This document shows positions 1 through 10,831 of a stretch of 64,000 nt of DNA, one piece after another (position 1 is the first letter of the stretch; each line of letters opens with the position of its first letter). The notes under the pieces are model-generated. The model searched no databases. It was not told the origin of the DNA and was given only the letters and a program-made list of their open reading frames with translations. Source of the DNA: Cenococcum geophilum 1.58. Its lineage: Eukaryota; Ascomycota; Dothideomycetes; Gloniales; Gloniaceae. Position numbers and translations under genes: made by a program. The stretch covers positions 310,001 to 374,000 of the forward strand of contig KV748212.1 in the NCBI GenBank assembly GCA_001692895.1. Reading direction: 5' to 3'.

Positions 1-2
1 GC

Positions 3-212
3 ATCGCGGCGGACCGCGCGCCGCAAGCGGGTGTGCTGGGGAACTGTCTCATGAAGTGCAGTGGGAATGCGAACGAGATCTGTGGTGGCGCCGCGGCGAT
101 CAGTCTTTATCAGGCGTGCGCCGGTGGTGCGTGTACGAATTCGGCCAAGAAGCGGAGCCGTAGGCTTGCGGCTGCGGAGCGGGTGAAGGCGAGGATTGAG
201 GGGTCCATCTAG
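3..212 (+). CDS. C-terminal end of a WSC-domain protein (5' partial)
   Basis: The open frame runs from the left edge to TAG at 210-212 (about 69 residues). It contains the C-terminal half of a WSC (putative carbohydrate-binding, Cys-rich) domain: the segment C-x3-C-SGNANEICGG followed by an LSLY-like ISLYQ is the family hallmark. After it come two further Cys (ACAGGACTN) and a basic tail rich in Lys/Arg and Ala. WSC domains occur in fungal cell-wall stress sensors and in secreted oxidases or glycan-binding proteins; no transmembrane segment is visible in the part present, so a secreted or intracellular form is as likely as a sensor. GC-rich codons with no RIP-type stops show a maintained host gene, unlike everything downstream. 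The N-terminus and any catalytic domain lie outside the window, so the full function is unknown. Confidence 0.8.
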   Translation: MAADRAPQAGVLGNCLMKCSGNANEICGGAAAISLYQACAGGACTNSAKKRSRRLAAAERVKARIEGSI

Positions 213-1060
213 ATCTCCTCCCTCATTTTCTACCACGGTAACGGCTACGCAAAAGTTATGAGGGGTGGGTGCTAGTGTTCTATTCGGCTTTGGCAGGCTT
301 TTTTGCATTTGCTAGATCGGTCGGGTGTCTCAGAGGTTTGGGTATTATATGATGGGATTGGATCGGAGGACTTGGTCCTGTGGACCTTTGCTTTGCTTCG
401 GATTGTGCTGGACGTGCAAACCTTTATTCTTGCATATAGCTTTTCCTTCTTTTTTTCAGTCGCTCGCTTGCGCTGGTGCTGCGGCAGCCACTGGCACCTT
501 TTGATATGAGGGGATGAGGCACGTGGGTGGACTTTCAAGGATTGGGTGTATGATTATGACTTGGAAAATGGGAATGAAATGGTGTATGAGTTACCTATGT
601 TTCTTGATAATTTTAGAGTGAAGTGAAGTCGTCTGTTGGTGAGTAGCGGTAGCGGTATCTGCTTGATAAGTAAGGAGTGGAGGGGAGAGTCTTGGCTATC
701 TGGAGGAAGGGGGATGAGATCATCAACGGCGGAATCTCTGGCGGTGGAACGCCCCGCCATAAACGCTATCCGCCCCACGGACTATTCGCTTACGCTCATA
801 GTCCTACGCAGCTCAACGGAACACTTATCTAGGTGCCTCAGACCCTCAGTGAGGAATCCTTTATGCAGCACTTATGCAGCGCTTATGCACGTGCGAGGTC
901 AATTCCTCACCGAGAGTCTGAGAGCAAATGGGCGCGCTTTATAAGGGCTGTACACCATTGTCTCGTTCCCAGACCTTCTTGCCAAGGCTTATCTTGCCAA
1001 GACGCTAACCGCTTTTGGCAAGACATTTGTTAGAAGGTCTGGTACACGGTTCGGATTTTT
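213..1060. other. GC-balanced 3' flank without a recognisable gene
   Basis: This stretch follows the WSC gene stop. It has mixed composition with normal TGA/CAG content and no sign of RIP. The short open frames inside it (the longest about 100 codons) have no recognisable motif and overlap each other on both strands, so none is called. It most likely holds the 3'UTR and intergenic DNA. It ends at the hairpin at 969-1042, just before the AT-rich compartment begins. Confidence 0.6.
969..1042. repeat. Short inverted repeat (hairpin) at the compartment edge
   Basis: CCAGACCTTCT at 969-979 is perfectly inverted as AGAAGGTCTGG at 1032-1042. Between them TCTTGCCAAG occurs twice, with an inverted relative (TTTTGGCAAGAC), so the whole 74 bp can fold. 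It sits only a few tens of bases before the start of RIP-mutated DNA. It may be a tiny MITE, the terminus of a lost DNA transposon, or a chance hairpin. Confidence 0.5.
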
Positions 1061-1300
1061 GTTAGTCCCGCGCGGGGTATTTGGGCCTATATATACCTAC
1101 TTTAAGCCAAATTATCTTAACTTTTATAGCTCCCTAGGCTATTTCTAATAGCCAGAATTACTAAATTATACTTAGTAAAGAAGATTACGTTGCCTAATTT
1201 ACCTAATTCTAATTTATTATTTTATTGTCGCGCCCGACACCCCTAAGTTATAGTAGCCGTACCTTTCCTACAACCACTACCGCCCTCTTTTTACTATAGC
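1061..1300. other. AT-rich edge of the RIP compartment, no gene seen
   Basis: Base composition changes abruptly here to TA-rich sequence with many TAA/TAG in all frames. I see no repeat or domain. It lies directly upstream of the DUF6589-like relic and could contain that gene's former 5' region. Confidence 0.45.
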
Positions 1301-1776
1301 TAGAGTACCTAAACTAATAAGCCAGCTTTAAATAACAATTAAAGACTATAAGTCTTTTATTTAGAACGCGAAAGAGTTAATTTAATATTAAAATAGCTGT
1401 ATAAGCACTACTAGAGCTTTATAACTTTTATTAAGCATTATATAACTACTTTTAGCTCTTCTAATTATAATACGCTAGAGTAATATATAAATAGGCTATA
1501 GAAGGCAATATTTAAAAAGCCAGAAGTTAAGAAACGGCTTATAGTATATAGTAATTACTAGCTAGAAAGGCTCTATTAAGAACCTCTATATAAGTAAATA
1601 AAGTAAGAGTTAGAGGATCTTACTAGTATACGCCTAAGAAAAGAGAACGAGGTTATTATTTCTAATAGGCTTAAATAATTTAACGCTAAAGAACTAGTTA
1701 AAAAGCTTAAGCTTAATATAATTACTGCTAATATATAGCGCCTCACTCTAACGCTATAGAACTTCCTTATAGCTTT
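1301..1776 (+). pseudogene. DUF6589-like gene relic, fragment 1 of 4
   Basis: One forward frame (codons at 1325, 1772 and so on) reads as protein if TAA/TAG are taken as RIP-converted Gln/Trp codons: charged, helix-like stretches such as NEVIISNRLK followed by FNAKELVKKLKLNIITAN. The frame stops at the CopA insertion. After removing CopA and one GCTTT copy it continues without a shift into 8151. This N-terminal part has no motif I recognise on its own; the family assignment comes from fragments 2 and 4. No transposase catalytic motif is visible. Confidence 0.45.
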
Positions 1777-2047
1777 TATATAATTACAGCACCTATTATA
1801 CCAAACGCGTGCTTACGCGTTCGGTACACCAGGTACGCGTTTACGCGTTCAGTGCACCAACCACTTACTTACGCGCCTGGTGCACTTATGAAGCACTGAC
1901 TAATTAGGGGGGAGGTGCATTAGTATATAGACCACGTAGTCTGCTTTATATAATTAACAGTCACCACCATCCCAAAGAGCATATAATACTATACGTATTT
2001 CGTGCCCCGGGATACAACTTACTCGTGCTATTAAGTTAGTACAAACA
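1777..2047 (+). repeat. CopA 5' LTR
   Basis: This 271-bp repeat aligns without gaps to 7875-8145 (constant offset 6098). It starts TA where the 3' LTR has TG and ends CA where the 3' LTR has TA, both the expected RIP change of canonical TG...CA ends. It contains short ACGCGT-type direct and inverted motifs around 1804-1885 and a CCCCGGGATAC block near its end. Confidence 0.92.
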
Positions 2048-2427
2048 CTAATCAGTAAGCGCGCACAGATCAGCAATTACTTAATACCTCCCCCCGAGCG
2101 ATACACACGATAGCAACCACCCGTTTAGACTCCTAGTACGACCTACTAAAAGGTCAGAAGTTGGGGATTACGGACTTATCTCCAACTCTATATACTTATT
2201 TAAGTCTTAGTACGGTTTACTGGAAGTTATAGACGCAAATACAGACCTATACAGAACCCCTATCCTCAACCCCCTTAAACCTTAAACCTCTTTAGACCTT
2301 TTATAGAAACCCCCTACCCTCCTATAAACTATTACGGACCCGTTAATTAATTTTACGGACCATTATAAGACCTCCCCTACCCGTTATAAGCTGCTACCAC
2401 CCACTACGTACCACACTACACTATAGT
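2048..2427 (+). other. CopA leader with presumed primer-binding region
   Basis: This is non-coding sequence between the 5' LTR and the gag start. It opens with CTAATCAGTAAGCGCGCAC, a segment nearly repeated after the presumed CopB LTR at 28751, which suggests a functional primer-binding region. It does not start with the TGG expected for priming from a tRNA 3' end. Confidence 0.55.
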
Positions 2428-5400
2428 ATGGCAGACATCAGCAAGCAAGTTAGTAAAGGTTAAAAGAAGTAGAGATAAGGCGTCAACATTACGTCTATAA
2501 ATAACATTAACGACTACATTAGCTTTAAAATCCTTAAATATAGACACTTTAAGCTTATAAATAACGACCTATAGGAGTAATATAAGGAAGACTTTATGGA
2601 CTTTACGGAAGCTATTTTTAAGGCTTGCAACCCTACTGCCATCTATAACCTACGAACCCTTTTACGTCACCAAGGCGTATGGGTTAAAAGGGACAAACGA
2701 GTTACTATTGCACGGTCTCTATATAATACACTACGTAAGGAGGACTAAACGGAATGGACTAAAGAGCAGATCTTAGATTATATTAAAACCAGCAACCTCT
2801 TTACCTTCTTTAAACTTAATAGAATCTCTAGCCTTATAGCTGACCTATTTAACTAAATTCGTTCCACAAACCTAAGTGGTATTAAAATTAATTTTACTAG
2901 CCAAAGTATACCTAATACTTAAGTTACGGACTACAATACCCCTATAACCTAAATTACGGACCATAATACCCCTATAAACCAAAATACGGACTAAATTACC
3001 CCCATTATTTAAGTCATAGATCTGCAAGCCATATATCTACAAGCCATAGATCCGCAAGTTATAGATCCGCAACCTACCTAAGTAAAGACCTACGGTAAGG
3101 AGCTAGCTAACCTAGCTAAGCTTTATACCGACAAATCTAAGTACAGCAGTGAAAACGATAACTTTAACTTTAAACTTACTATCTTTATAGACCTCTGTTA
3201 GAAGGCTGATATTTCTAAATAGGAATTCAGCCAAGCCTACTCCACTATGCTACACGGCCTAGTACTTAACTACTACTACACTAACCTTAAGAGCAACCCC
3301 CTTAGTATTTCCTTTAATAAGCTATACAAAGCTATACGTAACTACTTTAAAGGACTAGAATATAAGCGTAATATTCTTACCCAATGGAATACAACTAAGC
3401 TACGGACCGTAATTAATAAGAACACTAAAAAATCAACTATAGAGTGCCTGCAAATTCTTATTAAAGACCTTTAGCACCTATAGCACGGCCTTAACACCAA
3501 GCTTTAAATAGACGACTTCCTATATAATAAACTTATTACAGCCTACCAGGAAGTAGAGCCCTATAAGTACGCCTACTACAAGCCTATAGATACCTTAGCT
3601 GGCCTTATTAATGACCTACGCTCCTCTATTATAACGTATGAAGTCTTAAACCCACTAGGCAGCACTTAAGCCTTTGTTACGGATATTCAATATCCGTAAA
3701 CAGACTTAGACGTCTACTTTACGGACCGCCGCTACCGCCAATAGCACCCGTACCAACCAAGTCCCACCCGTAACCCCTATAGTAACCCCCGTATAAAAAC
3801 ATACCCCCGCAGACAAACCAGCCAGAAGTGCTTTGTGTGCGGTAAAGAAAAATATTAGTCTATAAGGCATACCCAGGAAGAACGTAACAAGTCTAGGAAG
3901 AGACTTAATAGCTGTATTAACCAGTTTATTTTAAAATACAAAGGAGAGGAAGTAGAAGAGCCCCCTAATGAGTTAATAGAAGCCCTTATAATTGACTTTA
4001 ACTTAAACGCTTAGGAATAAAAGACCTTAAAGACATTCCTAACTACTTTTGGACCTTTTACAGATAGCTAAGCCTTTAATATTATGACCGTATTAGCCGA
4101 CCGTTCCTTTATACACTTAGTTGCGCCTAAAAACTATTCTATAAGTACCCCCGTTATAAATGTTATAGATTATAAGCAGGACCTATTTGCATATATCACT
4201 ACAGAACGCTATACCCCTAAGGAATTCTACGGTGTTATGATTGATACAGGTGCCTCTAAGAAGTCTACCGTAGGCTATAGATAATACCTCGTATATAGGA
4301 CCACCACAAATAATAATATAGACATTGATATTACGTAAACTGGGGCCGTAAACGTCTAATTCGGCATTGGCTTAACCGCATTAATTAGATTAGTTAAAGT
4401 TAAGACTCCAATTAGCCTAGTTAACTTCTACGTAGTAAAAGCGAATACCCCCTTCCTATTCTATCTTGTAGATATGGATAGGTTATAGGTGTACTACAAT
4501 AATGTTACGGACACCCTAATTGGCCCTGTAACTACCCTAGGAAGTAAGCATATTACCCTACCAATTATACGATAATTTGGACACCCGTTCCTTATATAGG
4601 GAGAGACTTTATAGACCTATATTTAGGAATCTTTTAACTATAACCCGTGCTACCTTACTAGTACTAAGATCTACCGCCTATACCGCCGTTTCGGCCACCT
4701 GTTAGCCGAAAAGCTGTATAGAGTCCTTAAACGCTTTGAATATAATAATGTTAATAAAAAGGCAATTAACCACCTAACTAAATACTGCTCCTTTTGCTAG
4801 AAATACGGACGTTCCCTAGGCCGATTCAAGTTTACCCTTTATAAGGACCTTGACTTTAACCACTTAGTGTACGTGGACATTATGTATATTAACGGCAGTC
4901 TAGTATTATATATAATCGATAAGGTAACCCGCTATTAAGCCGCCCGTTAGTTGCAAAATATATCCGCAAAATATACTTAGGATATTTTACGGACCTGCTA
5001 GATTGATATATACGTCGGACCTCCGCAGTATATTACCCATAACGCTAGTAGGAACTTTATTAGTAAGGAATTCTAGTAGTATGCTACGGCCATGGCTATA
5101 TTAATAAAAGCCGTTCTAGTTAAGGCGTACTAGTTTATTAGGCTTATTAAGCGAGCTTACCTAGCCTTACGGAGAGCTTACTAGATTATTATAGATGAGT
5201 GTAAGGACATCTAAAAGGAACTGGCTTTATAGATGGCTGTAAAAGCTGTTAACGACACCGCTGGCCCTAACGGACTAGTACTTACCCTCTTGGTTTATGG
5301 AGCTTACCTAAGGATAAGCAACCTAAGCCCTCCTGCCCCGTCTATTATGGAACGAGCAGCTATAATACGGAAGGCAATAACTGAAATAGTTAAGCTATGG

Positions 5401-7440
5401 GCTAAGTAAGCTATTAATAACGCCCTATACTACCGTAACGGACCTAACACGACCCTAGTATACAACCTCCCGCTTAACTCTGAAGTCCTTATATGGCGTG
5501 AAAGCGGTAGTTGGAATGGACCTTATTGCCTACTAGCCGTAGAAAATAAGACGTGCTGCGTATAGCTTCCTAGTGGGCCAACCAGCTTTAGAAGCACGTC
5601 CGTAAAACCCTACTTTCGATCTAAAAACACCTATGACGTCAAACCAGACGAACTGGAAGCACCCGTTGAACTAAATAAACCGGAAGCACCTGCCGAATTA
5701 GACGAACTAGAAGCACCCTTGCCTACCCTAGAAGTCCCCTAGAAACCCACTAAACCTACTAAACCTACTATAAAGCGTGGTTAAGGACGCCCCTAAAAGC
5801 ACCCCGTAACTAAGAACACTATAACAGAAAATCACCTAACCTCTATAGGAATATCCGTAAGGCAATCTCCGCCTATAGATATATCAGTTCTAGTATAGGA
5901 AACCCTGTTTACGGACTTATGATGTAAAGAGATTAACGGACTACTTGAAAAGGGTATCTTTGCGGTTATAATAGAGAAAGACGTCCCGCAAGGCGTCCAT
6001 ATATTTAACTTACGCTTTATTAACGAGATTAAGCACCCTAGTACTAATAAAGCCTTTAAGAAATTAAGGCTTATTGTATAAGCTTATAACGATAAGGGAA
6101 AGGACTTAGTTCTTACGCAATTACCTATAATTTAACAAGTTAGCCAACGAATTATACTTGCACTTATGCCGGGACTACAGCAAAACAAACCCGTAGCCCT
6201 ATACTTATGGGATATCTCGCAAGCCTACGTATAGTCTAATATTTACCTAAGTAGGGACATCTTTATACGACTACCCCGTGAGCTTAACCTATAACTAGGA
6301 ATAATTTTATGGGTCGTAAAACCTCTTTACGGAGTACTAGAAGCCGGAAACTATTGGTTTAAGACATACTATTAGCACTATGTTAGTAAGCTTAAAATGG
6401 AACAGTTAACCTACAACCCCTACCTCCTATACAGCCCATTAAACGGCCTTAGTATTATTGGACTTTAAATAGACAATACCCTCTTTTTAGTAGACCGGAC
6501 ATTTACGGACGCTAAAGAGACTAAACTATAAGAAGCTAAGTTCCTGGCAAAGCCGCGAGAGTAGTTAACTAAGTAGACTCTAATTAAGTTTAACGGAGGC
6601 TTAATTATACAAAAGGGTAATTTAATCTAGCTAACCTAGGAACGCCAAGCTTAAAACCTAAAGCTTATTATAGTAAAGCCTACGGACCTTACCAGTTCCT
6701 GTGGAGAAACCCGTAAGATCGTAAATATAAAGGACTAATACGCTATATAGCGTGCAAGAGGCGCCTATATTACTACAGTCTGCCAACCTAAATCTGCCTA
6801 TGACTTGTCCTTTGCGGCCTAGGTAGTAGACCCGTAAGAAGAAAATATTAAGCAGCTTAATAAGCGTATTTAGTGGCAAATTGATAATGCAGTAAGGGGA
6901 CTTACTTTTATACCACTAGACCTAAGTTCCCTTAGCTTACTGGCATTTATGGACGCCTCCTTTACTAATAATAAAGACCTATTATTATAAATCGGCTTTA
7001 TAATTGTACTTACGGACCGCAATTAGGACGTAAATATACTGTATTAGTCTTTAATTAAGTGCAAATGAGTAACCCGTAGTGTACTAGCTTCTAAACTATA
7101 TATACTAGCTTATGGATTTGATATAGTAGCCGCAATTAAATTAACGGTCTAGAAGATTTTATAACTGGAGCAGTTACCCCTGGTTTTATATACCAATTTA
7201 AAGTCCCTTTACGACTGCCTAGTTAAACTAGGTATAATATAAGAGAAGAGGCTTATAGTTGACCTAATGTGCTTATATTAGGCCTACGAACGACGTGAGA
7301 TTACGGAGGTTAAATGGATTAGCAGCGGAGACAACCCAGCGGACGCCATAACTAAGGTAAAGCCGTGTTAAGCCCTTAAAACCCTAATTAACACGAATAA
7401 GCTTAACCTAAAAGTCATAAAATGGGTAGAATGGGACTAA
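2428..7440 (+). pseudogene. CopA gag-pol polyprotein (RIP stops, no frameshift)
   Basis: A single frame runs from ATG (MADISKQVSKG) to the TAA at 7438-7440, about 1670 codons, interrupted only by TAA/TAG at former Gln/Trp codons. Domains read: gag; zinc knuckle KCFVCGKEKY...RHT (about 3826-3876); aspartic protease with IDTGAS (4240); pre-integrase RRFGH (about 4687); integrase core (about 4860-5640); RT (about 5930-6600), whose catalytic segment reads GLXIDNTL, so one Asp of a presumed DD pair is now Asn; RNase H with FMDASF (about 6940) and SSGDNPAD (about 7320). The order and motif wording match fungal Copia polyproteins. The protein would have supplied virus-like particle, processing, copying and integration functions. 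It is not translatable today. Confidence 0.9.
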
Positions 7441-7874
7441 CGGAGCACCTACGGTATGTCTACGGCCCGTTGGAAGGCCGTACGGCTTGTTATATGGTAC
7501 AGGTGGAAAACGGTAAAAAGCTACGGTGGAACTTAGTGGACTTACGTGACCTGCCGAATTTTATAGGGTAATTAAATTAACTAATTACGATTTTCTATCC
7601 CCAGGATGGAAAATCACTATTAGTTCGCTTAGCACTAGCGCCTTAGCGGCCCTTAAAATCTAACTTATGGCTCNTCTACTACCCGTTAAAAGGCCGTACG
7701 GTTCATTTTACGGGCCATAAGCAGAACTTACGGCCAGCTTGGAGCACCGTTTGGAAGGCAGCCTAGACGGCACCTTAGGGAGATTTCCTATGTATTTTCC
7801 TTTGTGTTCTATGGTTTTATTAAAGCAATTATGGAGGCTGTACACAGGTGGTTTTATTTTTTAAGTACTGCTAG
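7441..7874 (+). other. CopA 3' non-coding region
   Basis: This is the tail between the polyprotein stop and the 3' LTR. It is less TA-saturated than the coding part and contains a T/G-rich stretch. I see no clear polypurine tract immediately before the LTR. One N is at 7674. Confidence 0.5.
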
Positions 7875-8145
7875 TGTATAATTATAGCACCTATTGTACT
7901 AAACGCGTGCTTACGCGTTCGGTACACCAGGTACGCGTTTACGCGTTTAGTGCACTAACCACTCGCTTACGCGCCTGGTGCACTTATAAAGCACTGACTA
8001 ATTAGGGGGAAGGTGCATCAGTATATAGACCACGTAGTCTGCTTTATATAATCGATAGTCACCACTATCCCAAAGAGCATATAATACTATACGTATTTCG
8101 TGCCCCGGGATACGACTCACTCGTACTATTAAGTTAGTACGAATA
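7875..8145 (+). repeat. CopA 3' LTR
   Basis: This is the gap-free partner of 1777-2047. It keeps the canonical TG start and is followed directly by the second GCTTT copy at 8146-8150. Confidence 0.92.
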
Positions 8146-8150
8146 GCTTT

Positions 8151-8398
8151 AGTTTAGTAAAGGCTATATACTAATTCTTATAATATTACGCCTTACTATA
8201 ATAAGCTCTTTATAGTATGCGTAATCCTAGTAAATATATAAGCCCTTTAAGCTAGCTTCTGGTTCTATACTACTTTAGGGGTTTATTTATATAATATAGG
8301 TATTAAGTAAAGGTATATTGCACTTCTTTATAAGTTAAGAGTTATAATATTATATACTAGCCTTACTAAAATATAAAAGGAGCTAGAGGAAGTTAGTA
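8151..8398 (+). pseudogene. DUF6589-like gene relic, fragment 2 of 4
   Basis: This continues fragment 1 in the same frame once CopA is removed. It reads LGVYLYNIGIK, then ALLYKLRVIILYTSL and KELEEVSRVYI. In DUF6589 proteins the N-terminal part carries a similar pattern (a GLFL-x-GTPKR-like block, then a GLSVSY-like block, then LxSLS). The G1 insertion with TSD TAGTA interrupts it at 8398; the frame resumes at 24581. No catalytic residues are known for the family. Confidence 0.48.
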
Positions 8399-8820
8399 TG
8401 TTACGGACGCTTTAAGTACAATATTATAACTACTTGGGGAAGAGTTAGAAGAAGCTAGTTAGTTAATATAAGTACGGTCTAGGATGGAGCCCGTGGAACC
8501 ATATAACGAGGAATGGTAAGTAAGTCACATGATGTAATCTGTGTAATTTGTGTAATCTATATAATCTATAATAGAGTAAATAGAGTATACGTACCTTATG
8601 TATAAGAAGGATTTTATAGGAGTATGGTTATATATTTAAGGACCCTTAATCCCTACCTAGATAGTTCCTTCCTTATAGTAATTCTTAGAATATAATTAGA
8701 GTTAATCTATTAGGCAACTACTTTACCAGTTATTATTATATTATTAACTTACTTATAATACCTACACACCTAGCCCATTAATAGGACCTACCGTAGTTCT
8801 TACTATAAGGTTCCGTTACA
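8399..8820 (+). repeat. G1 5' LTR
   Basis: The LTR starts TGTTACGGACGC and ends TTCCGTTACA. Its 422-bp partner is at 24154-24575 and its relatives are 10360-10786, 17977-18403, 29171-29592 and 36560-36981. The right part carries a C/T-rich block and the conserved GGTTCCGTTA end. Confidence 0.92.
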
Positions 8821-8854
8821 CAATTACTACCTAGTTATGGTTTTAATAAATAAT

Positions 8855-10359
8855 ATGCTACTAAAAGCAGCTACTATAACGCTATTAACGGTGGCAACTA
8901 TGTTAAGATTAGGTAACAATACTAGTATAGTAAACACTAACTTATAACAACCTATAATAGTAGAATAGTTATAAGAGATAGTTAACCAGTTAATGGAAAA
9001 TAATGTAGCACTTAAAAATAGGATTAATAGGATAGGAGTAGTAAAGGTTAAATTACCATTAATTAAGAGATTTTTAGGAGAAAGATTAAAGCTTAAAGGA
9101 TTCCTTATGTAAATATACTTTAAGGTTATATAAGAGGGAGCAAAGCTGGCAATAACTATAGATTAAGTAGTATACGTAGGATTATTCTTATTAGGAAGAG
9201 TACTTAAATAGTTTAAGCCTTACCTTATAGAGATATAAGTAAATAGAATAACAACTATAAACTAAGAGGTACGGTTTATGTTTTTAAGCTAAAGCGGGTT
9301 TATAGAGTAACTTATATAAATATTTGGAGACCTAAAGGCAATAACTATAGTAAAAAAAAAACTTTAAGATATTACGCAACGGACCTTAGCAATTAAGTAT
9401 ATAACGCAGTTTTAGACGCTAGCTATATAAGTTAAGTGGAATAATAAGGCGCTTATAGCACAGTATAAATAGGGACTTAAGGCTAAAGTCTAGGATGTAA
9501 TTATTCTAATAGAAGATGCGGACACCCTAAGGGAATTAATTAATTAAGCGATTAAGATTAATAATAGGATCTTCTAAAGGGAACAGACTAAGAAGGGTTA
9601 GAATAGAGTTTTATAGTTATATAAGGTGCAGAGTACGCAATAACTAAAGCTAAATTAGAAAATATAGTATGGCGCAGAGCTAATAAACCTAAGTAGTACT
9701 AAAGAAACCTATAAGAGATGGACGAAGACACTATAGAAACCTAGAGGTTAAGAATTAAGTAATTACAGGACTAAGGAGCAGAGGCTAAACTAGAGATCTT
9801 AATAGTAGAAGATGTTTAGGCGGACTTTATAGCAAAATTAATAGTTTAGAGACGGAGCTTATATAAATTACGGGAAATAAGGTTATTTCGCCAGGGATTA
9901 TAAAGATGGTTAAAGTTACTATGCAATAAAAGGAACCAGACTAGTATGTAATATTGTAGTAGTGTACGCGGTCTCTCTTAGATAGGAAGCCACAATGCTG
10001 TCTATCTATCTGTCGGTCAGTCGGTCGGTCGTTAGTCGTAATTAATTAGTAGGAAAGCAGTTAGTAAGAAGAAAGGAAAGAATGTATTCCGGTAGGTCGT
10101 AATAAAAAGAAGGAGAGAAGCCGAAGGCTTGATATATACAGGAAAATGCTAAGGCACTAAGTAGTGGCCTATTTTACCCCACCATAATATATATATATAG
10201 AGGAATAATAGTATACTATAAGGAACAAAAGAATATTTAATTAGAAGTTTCGCGTTTTATTATAATAACGTATACCAAATTTATAAGGACGCTAAGTATA
10301 GCGTAAGCTATTAGCTATAAGAGCTAAAGTTAAAAGGACTTAAAGGAACTAAAGAGTTA
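8855..10359 (+). pseudogene. G1 gag region (RIP-mutated, carries a solo LTR)
   Basis: The frame starts at ATG 8855 (MLLKAATITLLTVATM) shortly after the LTR. It shows the Ty3/Gypsy gag core: a GERLKLKGFL block, LKXFKPYL, an AQYKXGLKAKV block and DADTLRELI. Stops fall at Gln/Trp positions. A 230-bp solo LTR interrupts the downstream portion at 9955-10184. The region is cut at 10359 by G2 and resumes at 18409. Gag would form the particle core; this copy cannot encode it. Confidence 0.82.
9955..10184. repeat. Solo LTR-like insertion, 230 bp
   Basis: It begins TGTAGTAGTG, ends TTACCCCACCA and is flanked on both sides by TAATAT (9949-9954 and 10185-10190). The corresponding point of G2 (about 11930) lacks this block, so it is an insertion in G1 only. 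TG...CA ends plus a 5-6 bp duplication indicate a solo LTR. It contains a TCGG/TCGGTCGG microsatellite (about 10012-10031) and little RIP damage. Its internal region and family are not present elsewhere in the window. A short non-LTR insertion is the alternative. Confidence 0.65.
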
Positions 10360-10786
10360 TATTACGGACGCTTTAAGTACGATATTACGACTACTTGGAG
10401 AAGAGTTAGAAGAAGCTAGTTAGTTAATATAGGCACGGACCAGAATAGAACCCGTGGAGCTATGTGACGAAGAATGGTAAGCGAGTCACATAAGGGTTAG
10501 ACGTGTTGTCTGCGTTAAACGTAGAGAACGTTACGTTTAATACAGATAAGACGTATATTATGTATAAGAAGGATTTTATAGGAGTACGGTTGTATATTTA
10601 AGGACCCTTAGTCCCTACCTAGATAGTTCCTTCCTTATAGTAATTCTCAGAATACAATTAGAGTTAATCTGTTAGGCAACTACTCTACTAGTTGTTATTA
10701 CGTTATTAACTACTGTCTTTACATTTCCTATATACCTAGCCTATTAATAGAACCCATCGTAGTTCCTGCTATAAGGTTCCGTTATA
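10360..10786 (+). repeat. G2 5' LTR
   Basis: This is a 427-bp LTR. It starts TATTACGGACGC (TG changed to TA by RIP) and ends GTTATA (CA changed to TA). Its partner is 17977-18403. Confidence 0.92.
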
Positions 10787-10831
10787 TAATTACTACCTAG
10801 TTATAGTATTAAATACAGAAAGTCAAATAAT

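Larger units (their letters stand above)
1777..8145 (+). mobile_element. Ty1/Copia LTR retrotransposon CopA, structurally complete, RIP-inactivated
   Basis: Two 271-bp LTRs (1777-2047 and 7875-8145) bracket a single gag-pol frame. The 5-bp target duplication GCTTT lies at 1772-1776 and 8146-8150. Domain order is gag, CCHC knuckle, aspartic protease, integrase, reverse transcriptase, RNase H; integrase before RT defines Copia. The element is inserted inside the DUF6589-like relic. It is full length but dead because of many in-frame stops. One ambiguous base (N) is at 7674. Confidence 0.93.

Noticed and set aside
636-1033. Two overlapping small plus-strand frames after the WSC gene
   Set aside because: No domain, no consistent codon pattern and they overlap the hairpin. 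They are treated as chance frames in intergenic DNA.
2048-2080. tRNA 3'-end primer-binding site for CopA
   Set aside because: The segment does not start with TGG and I could not match it to a known tRNA end, so only a generic primer-binding region is stated.
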